A stretch of 15,553 nt of DNA from DATBIO01 sp036556965 (GTDB lineage: Bacteria; Acidobacteriota; Vicinamibacteria; Fen-336): positions 1 through 15,553 of the forward strand of contig DATBIO010000028.1 in NCBI GenBank assembly GCA_036556965.1, written 5' to 3'. The notes beneath the pieces are model-generated. The model saw only the letters and a program-made list of their open reading frames with translations. It searched no databases and was not told where the DNA came from. Each line of letters begins with the position of its first letter. Positions within the stretch are counted from its first letter, which is position 1. Positions 1 through 7,637 of this stretch are shown here, piece after piece. The position numbers and the translations under genes are program-made.

Positions 1-238
1 CATCAGAGGGTCCATCGGTCAGGCCGGTCTAACACTGAGTACTCTACGTAGAAGGCAAGATAATTAGATAACAGGAGCGCCCCATGTCGCTCTTATCTAG
101 TTATCCAACATGGGACGCAGTGCAAGCAGATAACACGAGCAGCCCTTAGCTGCTATAGCCGCGGCCAGCTGGCCGGCCATCGCTCCAGGGGCGGCGTCCG
201 CATGGTACAACCGCTCCCATGGCGCGGCCGGGAAACGC
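1..238. other. AT-richer non-coding leader with small inverted repeats
   Basis: No convincing gene is present. By eye, roughly the first 160-200 bases are near 50% GC, in strong contrast to the very GC-rich remainder. The stretch contains an 11-bp imperfect inverted repeat (77-87 and 108-118, one mismatch), three copies of GATAAC (67-72 and 129-134 on +, 100-105 on -), and a 6-bp perfect hairpin (AGCAGC 138-143, GCTGCT 149-154). A 12-bp palindrome GGCCAGCTGGCC lies just after. It may hold the promoter and operator of the following operon, be a remnant of a mobile element, or be a chimeric assembly end. The sequence alone does not decide between these. Confidence 0.5.
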
Positions 239-2506
239 GTGATGCCAGGACCGCTCGCGGGCGCGCTGCTCCTGGGGGCGAGCGCGTCCCTGGTCACGCC
301 CGTGCGCGTGGGCCCCCCCGACGCACCCCTGGCCTTGAACGTCTGGGCCCAGCAGGACTACTCGCACCTCGCCTCCCGTCCGCCCTCGCGCGCGGTCTTC
401 GAGCAGGTCTTCGCGGACTGGGCGCGCGCGCGGCCGGACGTGCGGCTGGACATCTCGGTAATGCCCGCCCTCGAGCTTCAGAAGGCCAAGCTCATGCTGG
501 CCGCGGCGGCGGGCCGCCTGCCCGACATCGCCTCCGTGGACAGCTTCTGGATGCCGCTCTTCCTGGACGGCGGCCACGTGCAGCCGCTGAACCCCTACTG
601 GCCCGCGGAGGACCGCGCCGACTTCCTCCCCTTCACCATTGAGACGCTCTCCGACCGCGCCGGGAACATCTACGGCCTCTGGCACGGCACGGACATCCGG
701 CTCCTCTACTACCGCAAGGACCTGGTCCCCATGCCGCCGCGGACCTGGGCCGAGCTGCTGGACACGGCCAGCCGCGTGGCGCGCGAGCGCAAGATCGCGG
801 GCTACCTCTACAACGCGGGCCGCTGGGAGGCGGCGGTCTTCGACCACCTCCCCATGTTCTGGGCCCAGGGGGGCGAGCTGGTGGACGCCGCGGGCGAGCC
901 GATCTTCGGGCGGCCCCCCCACCGCGAGAAGCTGGTGAAGGTGCTGGCCTTCCTCCAGGACACGATCCGCACGGGCGCGTCCCCGCGCTCCGTGCTGGCC
1001 CACAACGACTACCAGCAGCTCACGGCGGCGGCGGCGGCCGGCGACGTGGCCATGTTCCTGGGCGGGAACTGGCAGGCGCGCGACATGAAGAACACGCTGC
1101 CCCCGGAGGAGTTCGACCGCTGGGACGTGGCGCCCATGCCGCAGGCGGAGGCCTCCCTCCGCTGCACGGGCACCGGGGGCTGGGTGTGGGTGATGTTCGC
1201 GCGCGACCCCGCCCGCCAGCGCGCGGCCGTGGACTTCATGCGCTTCGTGGAGTCGAAGGACAACGTCGCGCGCATCACGATGGCGAACGGCCAGCTCCCC
1301 GTGCGGCGCAGCGTCTACCGCGACTTCGCCTTCTTCCGCGACGACCCCTGGTACCGGAAGTTCGGGGAGGTGGTGGCCCACGGGCGCGCGCGGCCCGCCG
1401 TGCCCCTCTACCCGGCCATCTCGGAGCAGCTCCAGCTCGCGGTGGGCTACGCCGTGTCCGGCGAGAAGACGCCGGAGAAGGCGGTGGACGACGCCTGGCG
1501 CGCGGTGGAGGACCACGCCGCGCGCCGCCGCGCGCGCGGGGGGGCGGCGGCGCGGACGCGCGGCTTCGACCCTCTGGCCGCGCTCCCCCCGCTCCTGGCC
1601 GCCCTGCTGGTGGCGGCGGTGCTCTGGCCGCTGCGGGGCGCGCAGGCCGCGCTGCGCGGCTGGCTCTTCCCCGCCCTCGGGCTCGTGACCGCGCTCCTCG
1701 TCTACCCCATGCTGGACCTCGTCCGCCTCTCCTTCACCGACGCGCGCACGCACGGCGAGGCCTTCCGCTACGGGGCCATGAGCTTCGCCGCCGTGCTGAG
1801 CGACCCCGAGTTCTACGGCGTGCTCGGGGTGACCGTGGTCTTCGTGGGGGCCTGCGTCGTCCTCCAGCTCGGCCTGGGGCTGCTCATCGCCATGCTGGTG
1901 GACACGGCGCGGCGGCGCGGGCTGCGCGGGACGCTGGCCGTGCGCGCCTCCGTGGTGAGCGCGTGGGTCGTCCCCGGCGTCCTCGTGGGCGTGATCTGGA
2001 GGATCCTCCTCATCGAGAACCGCTCCGGCATCGTGAACTACTGGCTCTCCCTCCTGGGCCTGGGGCCGCTGCCCCTGGTCTCGTCCGCCGGCCTGGCCCT
2101 CCTCTCCGTGACGGCGGCCAACGTGTGGCGGGGCTGCGCCTTCAGCATGGTGCTGCAGTACGCCGGCCTGCAGCGCATCCCGCGCGAGCTGCACGAGGCG
2201 GCGGATCTCGAGGGCCTCCGGGCCTGGCCGCGCTTCCGCATGGTGGTGCTCCCGCAGATCAGGCCCGTGCTGGCCCTGAACCTGGCCCTCATCACCATCG
2301 CCACCCTCAACACCTTCGACCTCATCCTCCCCCTCACCGGGGGCGGCCCCGCGCGCGCCACGGAGGTCCTGTCCCTCTTCATGTACCGCGCCGCCTTCTT
2401 CAACCTGGAGGCCGGCCGGGCGGCGGCGGTGGGCGTGATCATGCTCGGGCTGAACCTGGCCCTGGCCGTGGCCGCCGTGCGCGCGGGCTCACGGAGGCCC
2501 GCGTGA
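239..2506 (+). CDS. Fused sugar ABC transporter: substrate-binding domain + MalF-like permease
   Basis: One 755-aa reading frame joins two proteins that are normally separate. Residues ~30-430 look like a CUT1/MalE-type extracellular solute-binding protein: LPDIASVDSFW, a GDVAMFLGGNW segment, and TGTGGWVWVMF followed by a helical C-lobe. Residues ~443-755 are a MalF-type permease with hydrophobic segments near 447-464, 475-496, 524-550, 570-588, 613-645 and 727-749. The EAA loop starts at E653 with G659 and LP at 671-672; this loop docks the ATPase. The binding domain would face the periplasm, tethered to the permease. The start is GTG 239 or ATG 242; no other usual start exists back to the in-frame stop at 131, and the ribosome site is weak. 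The signal peptide is atypical: hydrophobic but without N-terminal basic residues. malG follows with a GTGA overlap. The sugar is unknown; the mannosidase downstream suggests a mannoside. Confidence 0.88.
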   Translation: MMPGPLAGALLLGASASLVTPVRVGPPDAPLALNVWAQQDYSHLASRPPSRAVFEQVFADWARARPDVRLDISVMPALELQKAKLMLAAAAGRLPDIASVDSFWMPLFLDGGHVQPLNPYWPAEDRADFLPFTIETLSDRAGNIYGLWHGTDIRLLYYRKDLVPMPPRTWAELLDTASRVARERKIAGYLYNAGRWEAAVFDHLPMFWAQGGELVDAAGEPIFGRPPHREKLVKVLAFLQDTIRTGASPRSVLAHNDYQQLTAAAAAGDVAMFLGGNWQARDMKNTLPPEEFDRWDVAPMPQAEASLRCTGTGGWVWVMFARDPARQRAAVDFMRFVESKDNVARITMANGQLPVRRSVYRDFAFFRDDPWYRKFGEVVAHGRARPAVPLYPAISEQLQLAVGYAVSGEKTPEKAVDDAWRAVEDHAARRRARGGAAARTRGFDPLAALPPLLAALLVAAVLWPLRGAQAALRGWLFPALGLVTALLVYPMLDLVRLSFTDARTHGEAFRYGAMSFAAVLSDPEFYGVLGVTVVFVGACVVLQLGLGLLIAMLVDTARRRGLRGTLAVRASVVSAWVVPGVLVGVIWRILLIENRSGIVNYWLSLLGLGPLPLVSSAGLALLSVTAANVWRGCAFSMVLQYAGLQRIPRELHEAADLEGLRAWPRFRMVVLPQIRPVLALNLALITIATLNTFDLILPLTGGGPARATEVLSLFMYRAAFFNLEAGRAAAVGVIMLGLNLALAVAAVRAGSRRPA

Positions 2507-3318
2507 GCCGCGCCGGACGCGCCCTGGCCCTGGCCGCGGTGGCCGGCGCCTTCCTCCTGCCCCAGCTCTGGCTCTTCTCGCTCTCCCTGAAGAGCAAGGG
2601 AGGGGTCTCGGAGTACCCGCCGCGCTGGATCCCCAGAGGCGGGTCCCTCGACAACTACGCGTTCGTGCTCACGCAGTCGCAGGTGCCGTGGTACCTCTGG
2701 AACAGCGCGCGGGTGGCGCTGCTGGCCACCTTGCTGACCCTGATCCTGGCCGTGCCCGCGGCCTACGTCCTCTCCCGCGAGCGCTTCCGCGGCCGCGAGC
2801 CCCTCTACCTGGGCACGCTGGTCATCCAGATGGTCTCGCCCATCGTGCTGCTGGTGCCGATCTACGGGCTCGTCTCCGCGGTGGGCCTCGTCGACACCCA
2901 CCTCGGGCTGATCGTGGTCTACGGGGCGATGCAGCTGCCCCTCACCGTCTCCATCCTCAAGACCTTCTTCGACGGCCTGCCCGACTCGGTGCTGGAGGCG
3001 GCGCGCCTGGACGGCGCCTCGCGCGCGCGCATCGCCCTGCGCATCGCCCTGCCCCTGGTCGCTCCCGGGCTGGGCGCCACCGCCATCTTCAACCTCGCCG
3101 CCTACTGGGCGGAGTTCGCCCTCGCCCTCGTCCTCCTCGACTCGCAGCCGCGCTTCACCATCCCCCTCGGCCTCTTCAGCTTCCAGAGCGGGTACGAGAC
3201 GGACTGGCACCTGGTGGCGGCGGCCAGCTTCGTGGGGCTGGTGCCGGTGATGGCGGCCTTCGTGTTCCTCCAGCGGTACTTCGTGTCCGGCCTGACCGCG
3301 GGCGCGGTGAAGGGCTGA
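2503..3318 (+). CDS. MalG-like sugar ABC transporter permease
   Basis: A 271-aa inner-membrane permease of the binding-protein-dependent (CUT1, MalG/UgpE) family. It would pair with the MalF half of the upstream fusion to form the translocation pore. Hydrophobic segments begin at residues ~7-29 and ~68-90, with more to the C-terminus. The EAA loop lies at ~165-185: E165, A, A, then the conserved glycine of LDG at 171 and a downstream LP. The GTG start at 2503 is chosen because it overlaps the upstream TGA in a GTGA junction, has GGAGG at 2493-2497 with 5-nt spacing, and gives the usual family length. Its own stop overlaps the next start (TGATG), indicating translational coupling. No ATPase gene is adjacent. 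Confidence 0.92.
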   Translation: MSRAGRALALAAVAGAFLLPQLWLFSLSLKSKGGVSEYPPRWIPRGGSLDNYAFVLTQSQVPWYLWNSARVALLATLLTLILAVPAAYVLSRERFRGREPLYLGTLVIQMVSPIVLLVPIYGLVSAVGLVDTHLGLIVVYGAMQLPLTVSILKTFFDGLPDSVLEAARLDGASRARIALRIALPLVAPGLGATAIFNLAAYWAEFALALVLLDSQPRFTIPLGLFSFQSGYETDWHLVAAASFVGLVPVMAAFVFLQRYFVSGLTAGAVKG

Positions 3319-5894
3319 TGACCGCGGTCCACGTCGTCGCCCACACGCACTGGGACCGGGAGTGGTACCTCACCCGCGAGCAGTTCCGCCTGCGGCTGGT
3401 GGACCTGGTGGACGCGGTGCTCGACCGGCTCGAGGCGGAGCCCGGCTTCCGCTTCCACCTCGACGGCCAGACGGTGGTGCTCGAGGACTACCTCGAGGTG
3501 CGGCCCGAGGCCGAGGACCGGCTGCGCCGTCACGTCTCCGCCGGCCGTCTGCTCGTCGGCCCCTGGTACGTGATGCCCGACATGTTCCTGGTCAGCGGGG
3601 AGGCCCTGCTGCGGAATTTGGAGATGGGCCACCGCGTGGCCGCACGCTTCGGGGCGGTCATGGCCGTGGGCTACGTCCCCGACCCCTTCGGCCACGTCGC
3701 GCAGATGCCCCAGATCCTGCGCCGCTTCGGCCTCGACGCCGCCGTGCTCTGGCGCGGCCTGGGGGCGGGGCCCGCCGAGCGGTGGTGGGAGGGACCGGAC
3801 GGGTCGCGCGTGCTGCTCCTGCACCTGCCCACCGAGGGCTACTGCAACGCGCTGCGGCTGCCCTGGCAGCCGCGCGAGCGCCTGGTCGAGACCGTGTCCC
3901 GCGAAGCGGAGCGCAGCACCTGCGGCCAGGTCCTCCTCATGGCGGGCGTGGACCACGTGGAGCCGCACCCCGGCCTCGACACGCTGGTGCAGGCGGCTTG
4001 CGGCCTGCCGGGGGTGACGGCGCGGCTGGGCACGCTGCCCGAGTACGTGGACGCCGTGCGCGCCGCGGTGGCCGGCGCCGACCTCGAGGTGGTGCGCGGC
4101 GAGCTGAGGGCCGGGCAGGAGCACGCGTTCCTGCTCCCCGGCGTGCTCTCCACGCGCCAGTACCTCAAGCAGGCCAACGCCGCCGCGCAGCGCGAGCTGG
4201 AGCACTGGGCGGAGCCCGCCTCCGTCCTCGCCTGGCTCACGGGCGGCGAGTACCCGCAGGGCGTGCTCGACTACGCCTGGCGCACGCTCCTGCAGAACCA
4301 CCCCCACGACAGCATCTGCGGGTGCAGCGTGGACGCCGTGCACGAGGAGAACATGGCGCGCTACGCGCGCGTCCAGCAGGCCGCCGAGGAGGTCACCGGG
4401 CGCGCCCTCCGCCACCTTGCCCTCCAGGTCGCACCCGCCCCGCCCGGCCTCGTGCGGTGCCTCGTGGCCAACACCCATTGGCGGCGCTTCGAGGGCGTGC
4501 TGGAGGCGACGCTCGACCTCCCCTACGAGAGCGCGGAGCGCGGCCATTCCGTTCCCCTCGAGCTGCTCGAGCAGCCGCCGACGTTCGTCCCGCGCGAAGC
4601 CGCGGTGGCCTCGGTGGCCGGTCCCGGCGGAGAGCCGTGGGGCTTCCAGGTGCTCTCCGAGCAGGGGACCACCCTCTACGCCATGAGCCGGTACGAGCCG
4701 CCGTGGGCCCTGCGCGCGCGCCGGATCCGCCTCGCGCTCCGCGCCGACGTTCCGCCGCTCGGCTACACGGCGGTGGACGTCCGCTTCGGCCCGCCCTCCC
4801 CCGCCCCCGTCGCGGACCCCGTGGTGGCGAGCGACCGCAGCCTGGAGAACGCGCTCCTGCGCGCGACCGTGAACGAAGACGGCACCCTCGACCTGCTCGA
4901 CAAGCGCTCCTCGGTCCTCTACCGCCGGTGCCTGGAGCTGGAGGACGGAGGCGACGTGGGCGACGAGTACACGTTCTGTCCCCCCGGCGCGGATACCCGC
5001 GTGGCCGGGGCCGCGGCGCGCGAAGTGCGGACCGAAGTGCTCGAGCAGGGGCCGTTGCGCGCAGCTATGCGTGTCGCCTACGAGCTGCCGGTGCCCTCCG
5101 CGGCCACCGGCGACCGCCGGGCGCGCGCCCGCGAGCAGGCCGTGCTCCCCGTGGTGGTGGAGGCGCGGCTTTCCGCAGGCGCCGCGCGGCTGGAGGTCAC
5201 CCTCACGGTGGAGAACCGCGCCCGCGACCACCGCCTGCGCGTGCTCCTGCCCACCGGCGCCCGCGCGGTCTCCGTCGCGCGCGCGGACAGCGCCTTCGCC
5301 CTGGTGGAGCGCGCGGCCGCGGCCTCCCCCGCGCCGCCGGCGGCGAAGGAAGAGCCCGTGGGCACCGCCCCCCTGCTTTCGGTGGTGGATGCGGGCGACG
5401 AGACGACGGGCATGAGCGTCTTCGTGGACGGCCTCACCGAGTACGAGGTGGTCGCGGGCGAAGAAGCCCGCCTGGCCCTCACCCTGCTGCGCTGTGTCGG
5501 CTTCCTCTCCCGCGACGACCTCGCCACGCGCGAGGGCCACGCGGGGCCCGGGCTCGCCACCCCCGGCGCCCAGTGCCCGGGCTCCCACACCTTCCGCTTC
5601 GCGCTCGCGCCGCGGGCCGCCCCGCCCGCGGCCGCCGCCCTCTTCGCGGAGGCGCGGGACTTCCTCTCGCCGCCGCGCGTGGTGGCGCATGCCGGCGGCG
5701 CCGCGGACGGGCCGGCAAGCCGTTCCCTGCTGGAGGCGGGAGACGACGTGGTGCTGAGCGCCTGCGTGCGCAGCGAGGACGGCGCCGCCGCCGTGCTCCG
5801 CGTCTTCAACCCCGGTGGGGAGCCCTCCCGCCGGGGAGCGGTCGCGCCCGGCCGTATCGCCGTGGTGAAGGTGGCACGGCGGGCGGCGCCGTGA
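3318..5894 (+). CDS. Glycoside hydrolase family 38 alpha-mannosidase
   Basis: An 858-aa zinc-dependent GH38 enzyme that hydrolyses terminal alpha-mannosyl residues with retention. It begins almost directly with the family motif HTHWDREW (zinc ligands inferred as H11 and D13). PDPFGH follows with the predicted nucleophile/ligand D122, and NHPHDSICGCS carries the fourth ligand H330 before the helical middle domain ends. Residues ~350-858 form the beta-rich C-terminal domains. Length and motif style match bacterial MngB-like GH38 enzymes (about 850-880 aa). No signal peptide is visible, so it should act in the cytoplasm on imported substrate, consistent with the permease genes it overlaps (TGATG). 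Specificity (mannosylglycerate, N-glycan fragments, other mannosides) cannot be read from the sequence. The next gene starts inside its stop codon (GTGA). Confidence 0.93.
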   Translation: MTAVHVVAHTHWDREWYLTREQFRLRLVDLVDAVLDRLEAEPGFRFHLDGQTVVLEDYLEVRPEAEDRLRRHVSAGRLLVGPWYVMPDMFLVSGEALLRNLEMGHRVAARFGAVMAVGYVPDPFGHVAQMPQILRRFGLDAAVLWRGLGAGPAERWWEGPDGSRVLLLHLPTEGYCNALRLPWQPRERLVETVSREAERSTCGQVLLMAGVDHVEPHPGLDTLVQAACGLPGVTARLGTLPEYVDAVRAAVAGADLEVVRGELRAGQEHAFLLPGVLSTRQYLKQANAAAQRELEHWAEPASVLAWLTGGEYPQGVLDYAWRTLLQNHPHDSICGCSVDAVHEENMARYARVQQAAEEVTGRALRHLALQVAPAPPGLVRCLVANTHWRRFEGVLEATLDLPYESAERGHSVPLELLEQPPTFVPREAAVASVAGPGGEPWGFQVLSEQGTTLYAMSRYEPPWALRARRIRLALRADVPPLGYTAVDVRFGPPSPAPVADPVVASDRSLENALLRATVNEDGTLDLLDKRSSVLYRRCLELEDGGDVGDEYTFCPPGADTRVAGAAAREVRTEVLEQGPLRAAMRVAYELPVPSAATGDRRARAREQAVLPVVVEARLSAGAARLEVTLTVENRARDHRLRVLLPTGARAVSVARADSAFALVERAAAASPAPPAAKEEPVGTAPLLSVVDAGDETTGMSVFVDGLTEYEVVAGEEARLALTLLRCVGFLSRDDLATREGHAGPGLATPGAQCPGSHTFRFALAPRAAPPAAAALFAEARDFLSPPRVVAHAGGAADGPASRSLLEAGDDVVLSACVRSEDGAAAVLRVFNPGGEPSRRGAVAPGRIAVVKVARRAAP

Positions 5895-7030
5895 CGCAGG
5901 GGCCCGCCTACCCGCCCGCGCGCGCGGTGGCCGCGCGCGTGCACCAGCACTTCGCGCGGCAGATCGCGGCGGCGCGCGCGCAGGGGCAGGAGGACCTGGC
6001 GCGCGAGCCCGACACCGCGACCATCGAGGCCGTCATCGACGCCGCCTTCTGGGCCAGCCTGCGCCGCGAGGAGGTCTACGTCCCCCGGCTCTCGCTGGCC
6101 CTGCTGGAGCCGGGGGAGGTCCGGCGTCCCCTCACCTTCGAGCGGCCGCTGCCCTTCACGGCGCCCCACATCGCGCGCATGGCTCCCGCGGTGGAGGGCC
6201 CCGCCGTCCACCTCGGGGTGGCGCGGGGAGCCTACGGCCTGCACGTCTGGGGCACGACGCGCACCCTGCCCACCTACTGCTTCGTCCTGGAGGTGGCCGC
6301 CCCGGGACTGCTGGTCGTCAAGCACGCGCGCCCGGAGGAGTCGGGGAAGTACGTCAACGTCGCCGTCCTGAAGGGCGACCAGGTCAAGGTGCTGGAGGAG
6401 CGGCCGACGCACCTCTCCGACTACCCGTCGTTCCTGACCGCGCTCCTCGGCGTCGATCCCCCGGCCACGAGGGGGTCGGTGAACGTGCTCGCCCTGCTGG
6501 CGGTGGCCATGCGGGCGCACGGCCGCGGGGGCTCCCTGCTGCTGGTGCCCGGCGGCTCCGGGGCCTGGCGGGAGTCCATCCAGCCGCACATCCCCTATCC
6601 CGTGGAGCCTCCCTACGCGGAGCTGGCCGAGCTGATGCGGGCCGACGCGGGAAAGCGCCGCCGCTGGCACTGGCGCGAGAGCCTGCGCGAGGCGGTGCAG
6701 GCGGTGGCCGGGCTGACCGCGGTGGACGGCGCCACCGTCATGAGCCAGCAGTACGACGTGCTCGCCTTCGGCGCGAAGATGGTCCGGCGCGACGGCTGGC
6801 CCCCCGTCCCGCGCGTGGTGGTGGCGGAGCCCGTGGAGGGCGGGGTGGCGGCCTCCCTCCATCCCTCCGAGCTGGGCGGGACCCGGCACCAGTCCGCGGC
6901 GCAGTTCGTGCACGACCAGCGCGACGCCATGGCCCTGGTGGCCTCGCAGGACGGGCGCTTCACCAGCCTGGGCTGGTCGGCCATGGACGAGGCCGTGCAC
7001 GCGTACCGCGTGGAGACGCTGCTCCTCTAG
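5891..7030 (+). CDS. Putative diadenylate cyclase (DisA_N-type domain) with N-terminal sensor-like domain
   Basis: A 379-aa protein starting at GTG 5891, which overlaps the mannosidase stop. Residues ~195-370 read as a DAC (DisA_N) domain, the fold that condenses two ATP to c-di-AMP. A helical stretch with MRAHGRGGSLLLVP is followed by the DGA motif (D279-G280-A281), a beta segment ending FGAKM, the second signature GGTRHQSA (T331, R332, H333) and DAMALVASQDGRFTSL. This order and spacing match CdaA/DisA, where the motifs are DGA and GTRHR. The third residue of the RHR signature is Gln here (Q334), so activity is not assured. Residues ~1-185, with LTFERPLPFTAPHIARMAP, resemble what is called the DACNV sensor class; that name is from memory. 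No membrane segment is seen. It probably links transport or mannoside supply to nucleotide signalling. It could be a catalytically altered receptor. Confidence 0.75.
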   Translation: MTQGPAYPPARAVAARVHQHFARQIAAARAQGQEDLAREPDTATIEAVIDAAFWASLRREEVYVPRLSLALLEPGEVRRPLTFERPLPFTAPHIARMAPAVEGPAVHLGVARGAYGLHVWGTTRTLPTYCFVLEVAAPGLLVVKHARPEESGKYVNVAVLKGDQVKVLEERPTHLSDYPSFLTALLGVDPPATRGSVNVLALLAVAMRAHGRGGSLLLVPGGSGAWRESIQPHIPYPVEPPYAELAELMRADAGKRRRWHWRESLREAVQAVAGLTAVDGATVMSQQYDVLAFGAKMVRRDGWPPVPRVVVAEPVEGGVAASLHPSELGGTRHQSAAQFVHDQRDAMALVASQDGRFTSLGWSAMDEAVHAYRVETLLL

Positions 7031-7626
7031 GGCCTGGCCCCCGCGCGCCGCCGTCCGCGCCCTCGCCCTTCCCGTCCGGCGCCCGGGCGCTCCACCGCGT
7101 AGCGCAGCTTCACCACGCCGTCGGGGTAACGCTCGGTGTCCCGCAGCGCCAGGGGCAGGGTCCGCGGGCGGGGCGCCACGAGCGGAATGCCCTCCCCGAT
7201 CATCACCGGCACCACGTGGATCATGAACTCGTCGATGCCGTCGGCGTCGAGGAAGGAGGCGATGATCTCTCCCCCACCCATCATCCAGACGTCCTTGCCG
7301 GGAGTGGAGCGCAGCCGCCGCACGAAGTCGGGCACGGGCTCGCGCACCCACTCCACCCCGGGAGCGCTGGTGAGAGGGGACTGTCGCGAGAAGACGTAGC
7401 TCTTCACGCCCTTGCCGACGCCCCCGCCCGCGCCCACCAGGCCGACGGCCTGCATGTAGGTCTTGCGGCCCCAGAGAACGGTGTCGATCCCCTTCATGAA
7501 GGCGCCCATGCCGTAGGAGCCCTGGGGCCGCGGGCGGTCCAGCCAGTCCACGCTGCCGTCCGCGCGGGCGATGTACCCGTCCGCGCTGGTGGCGATGTAG
7601 ACGACGATCCTGCGCTCTCCCGTCAT
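7027..7626 (-). CDS. Dihydrofolate reductase-family (RibD C-terminal domain) protein
   Basis: A 199-aa protein with the RibD_C/DHFR-like fold that binds NAD(P)H. Visible family elements are IVVYIATSADGYIA at residues 7-20, DGSVDWLDRP, LWGRKTYM, KDVWMMGGGEI (the glycine-rich nucleotide-binding turn) and HVVPVMIGEGIPL. The ATG at 7626 follows AGGGAGG (7632-7638) with 5-nt spacing, and that site overlaps the stop of the SDR gene, so the two reductases are co-translated. Such stand-alone proteins are usually annotated only as dihydrofolate reductase family, and the substrate is unknown. The last ~20 residues are a low-complexity Arg/Gly tail beyond the fold. They end where the gene meets the convergent signalling gene, and both stops share one CTAG. 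Confidence 0.9.
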   Translation of the reverse strand: MTGERRIVVYIATSADGYIARADGSVDWLDRPRPQGSYGMGAFMKGIDTVLWGRKTYMQAVGLVGAGGGVGKGVKSYVFSRQSPLTSAPGVEWVREPVPDFVRRLRSTPGKDVWMMGGGEIIASFLDADGIDEFMIHVVPVMIGEGIPLVAPRPRTLPLALRDTERYPDGVVKLRYAVERPGAGREGRGRGRRRAGARP

Positions 7627-7637
7627 GCCGGCCTCCC

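Noticed and set aside
66..134. Integron attC site or recombination core in the AT-richer leader
   Set aside because: The GATAAC/GTTATC elements do not fit the attC core consensus pair (RYYYAAC and GTTRRRY), and no integrase or cassette gene is nearby. Kept only as unexplained repeats.
146..2194. Long 682-aa open frame on the - strand opposite the ABC fusion
   Set aside because: Its translation is low-complexity (His/Arg/Gly/Ala-rich) and shows no domain; it is the usual antisense shadow in GC-rich coding DNA. The + frame has clear binding-protein and permease motifs.
3102..5690. 862-aa - strand open frame opposite the GH38 gene
   Set aside because: Repetitive Gly/Arg/His composition and no motifs; the + strand encodes a complete GH38 enzyme here.
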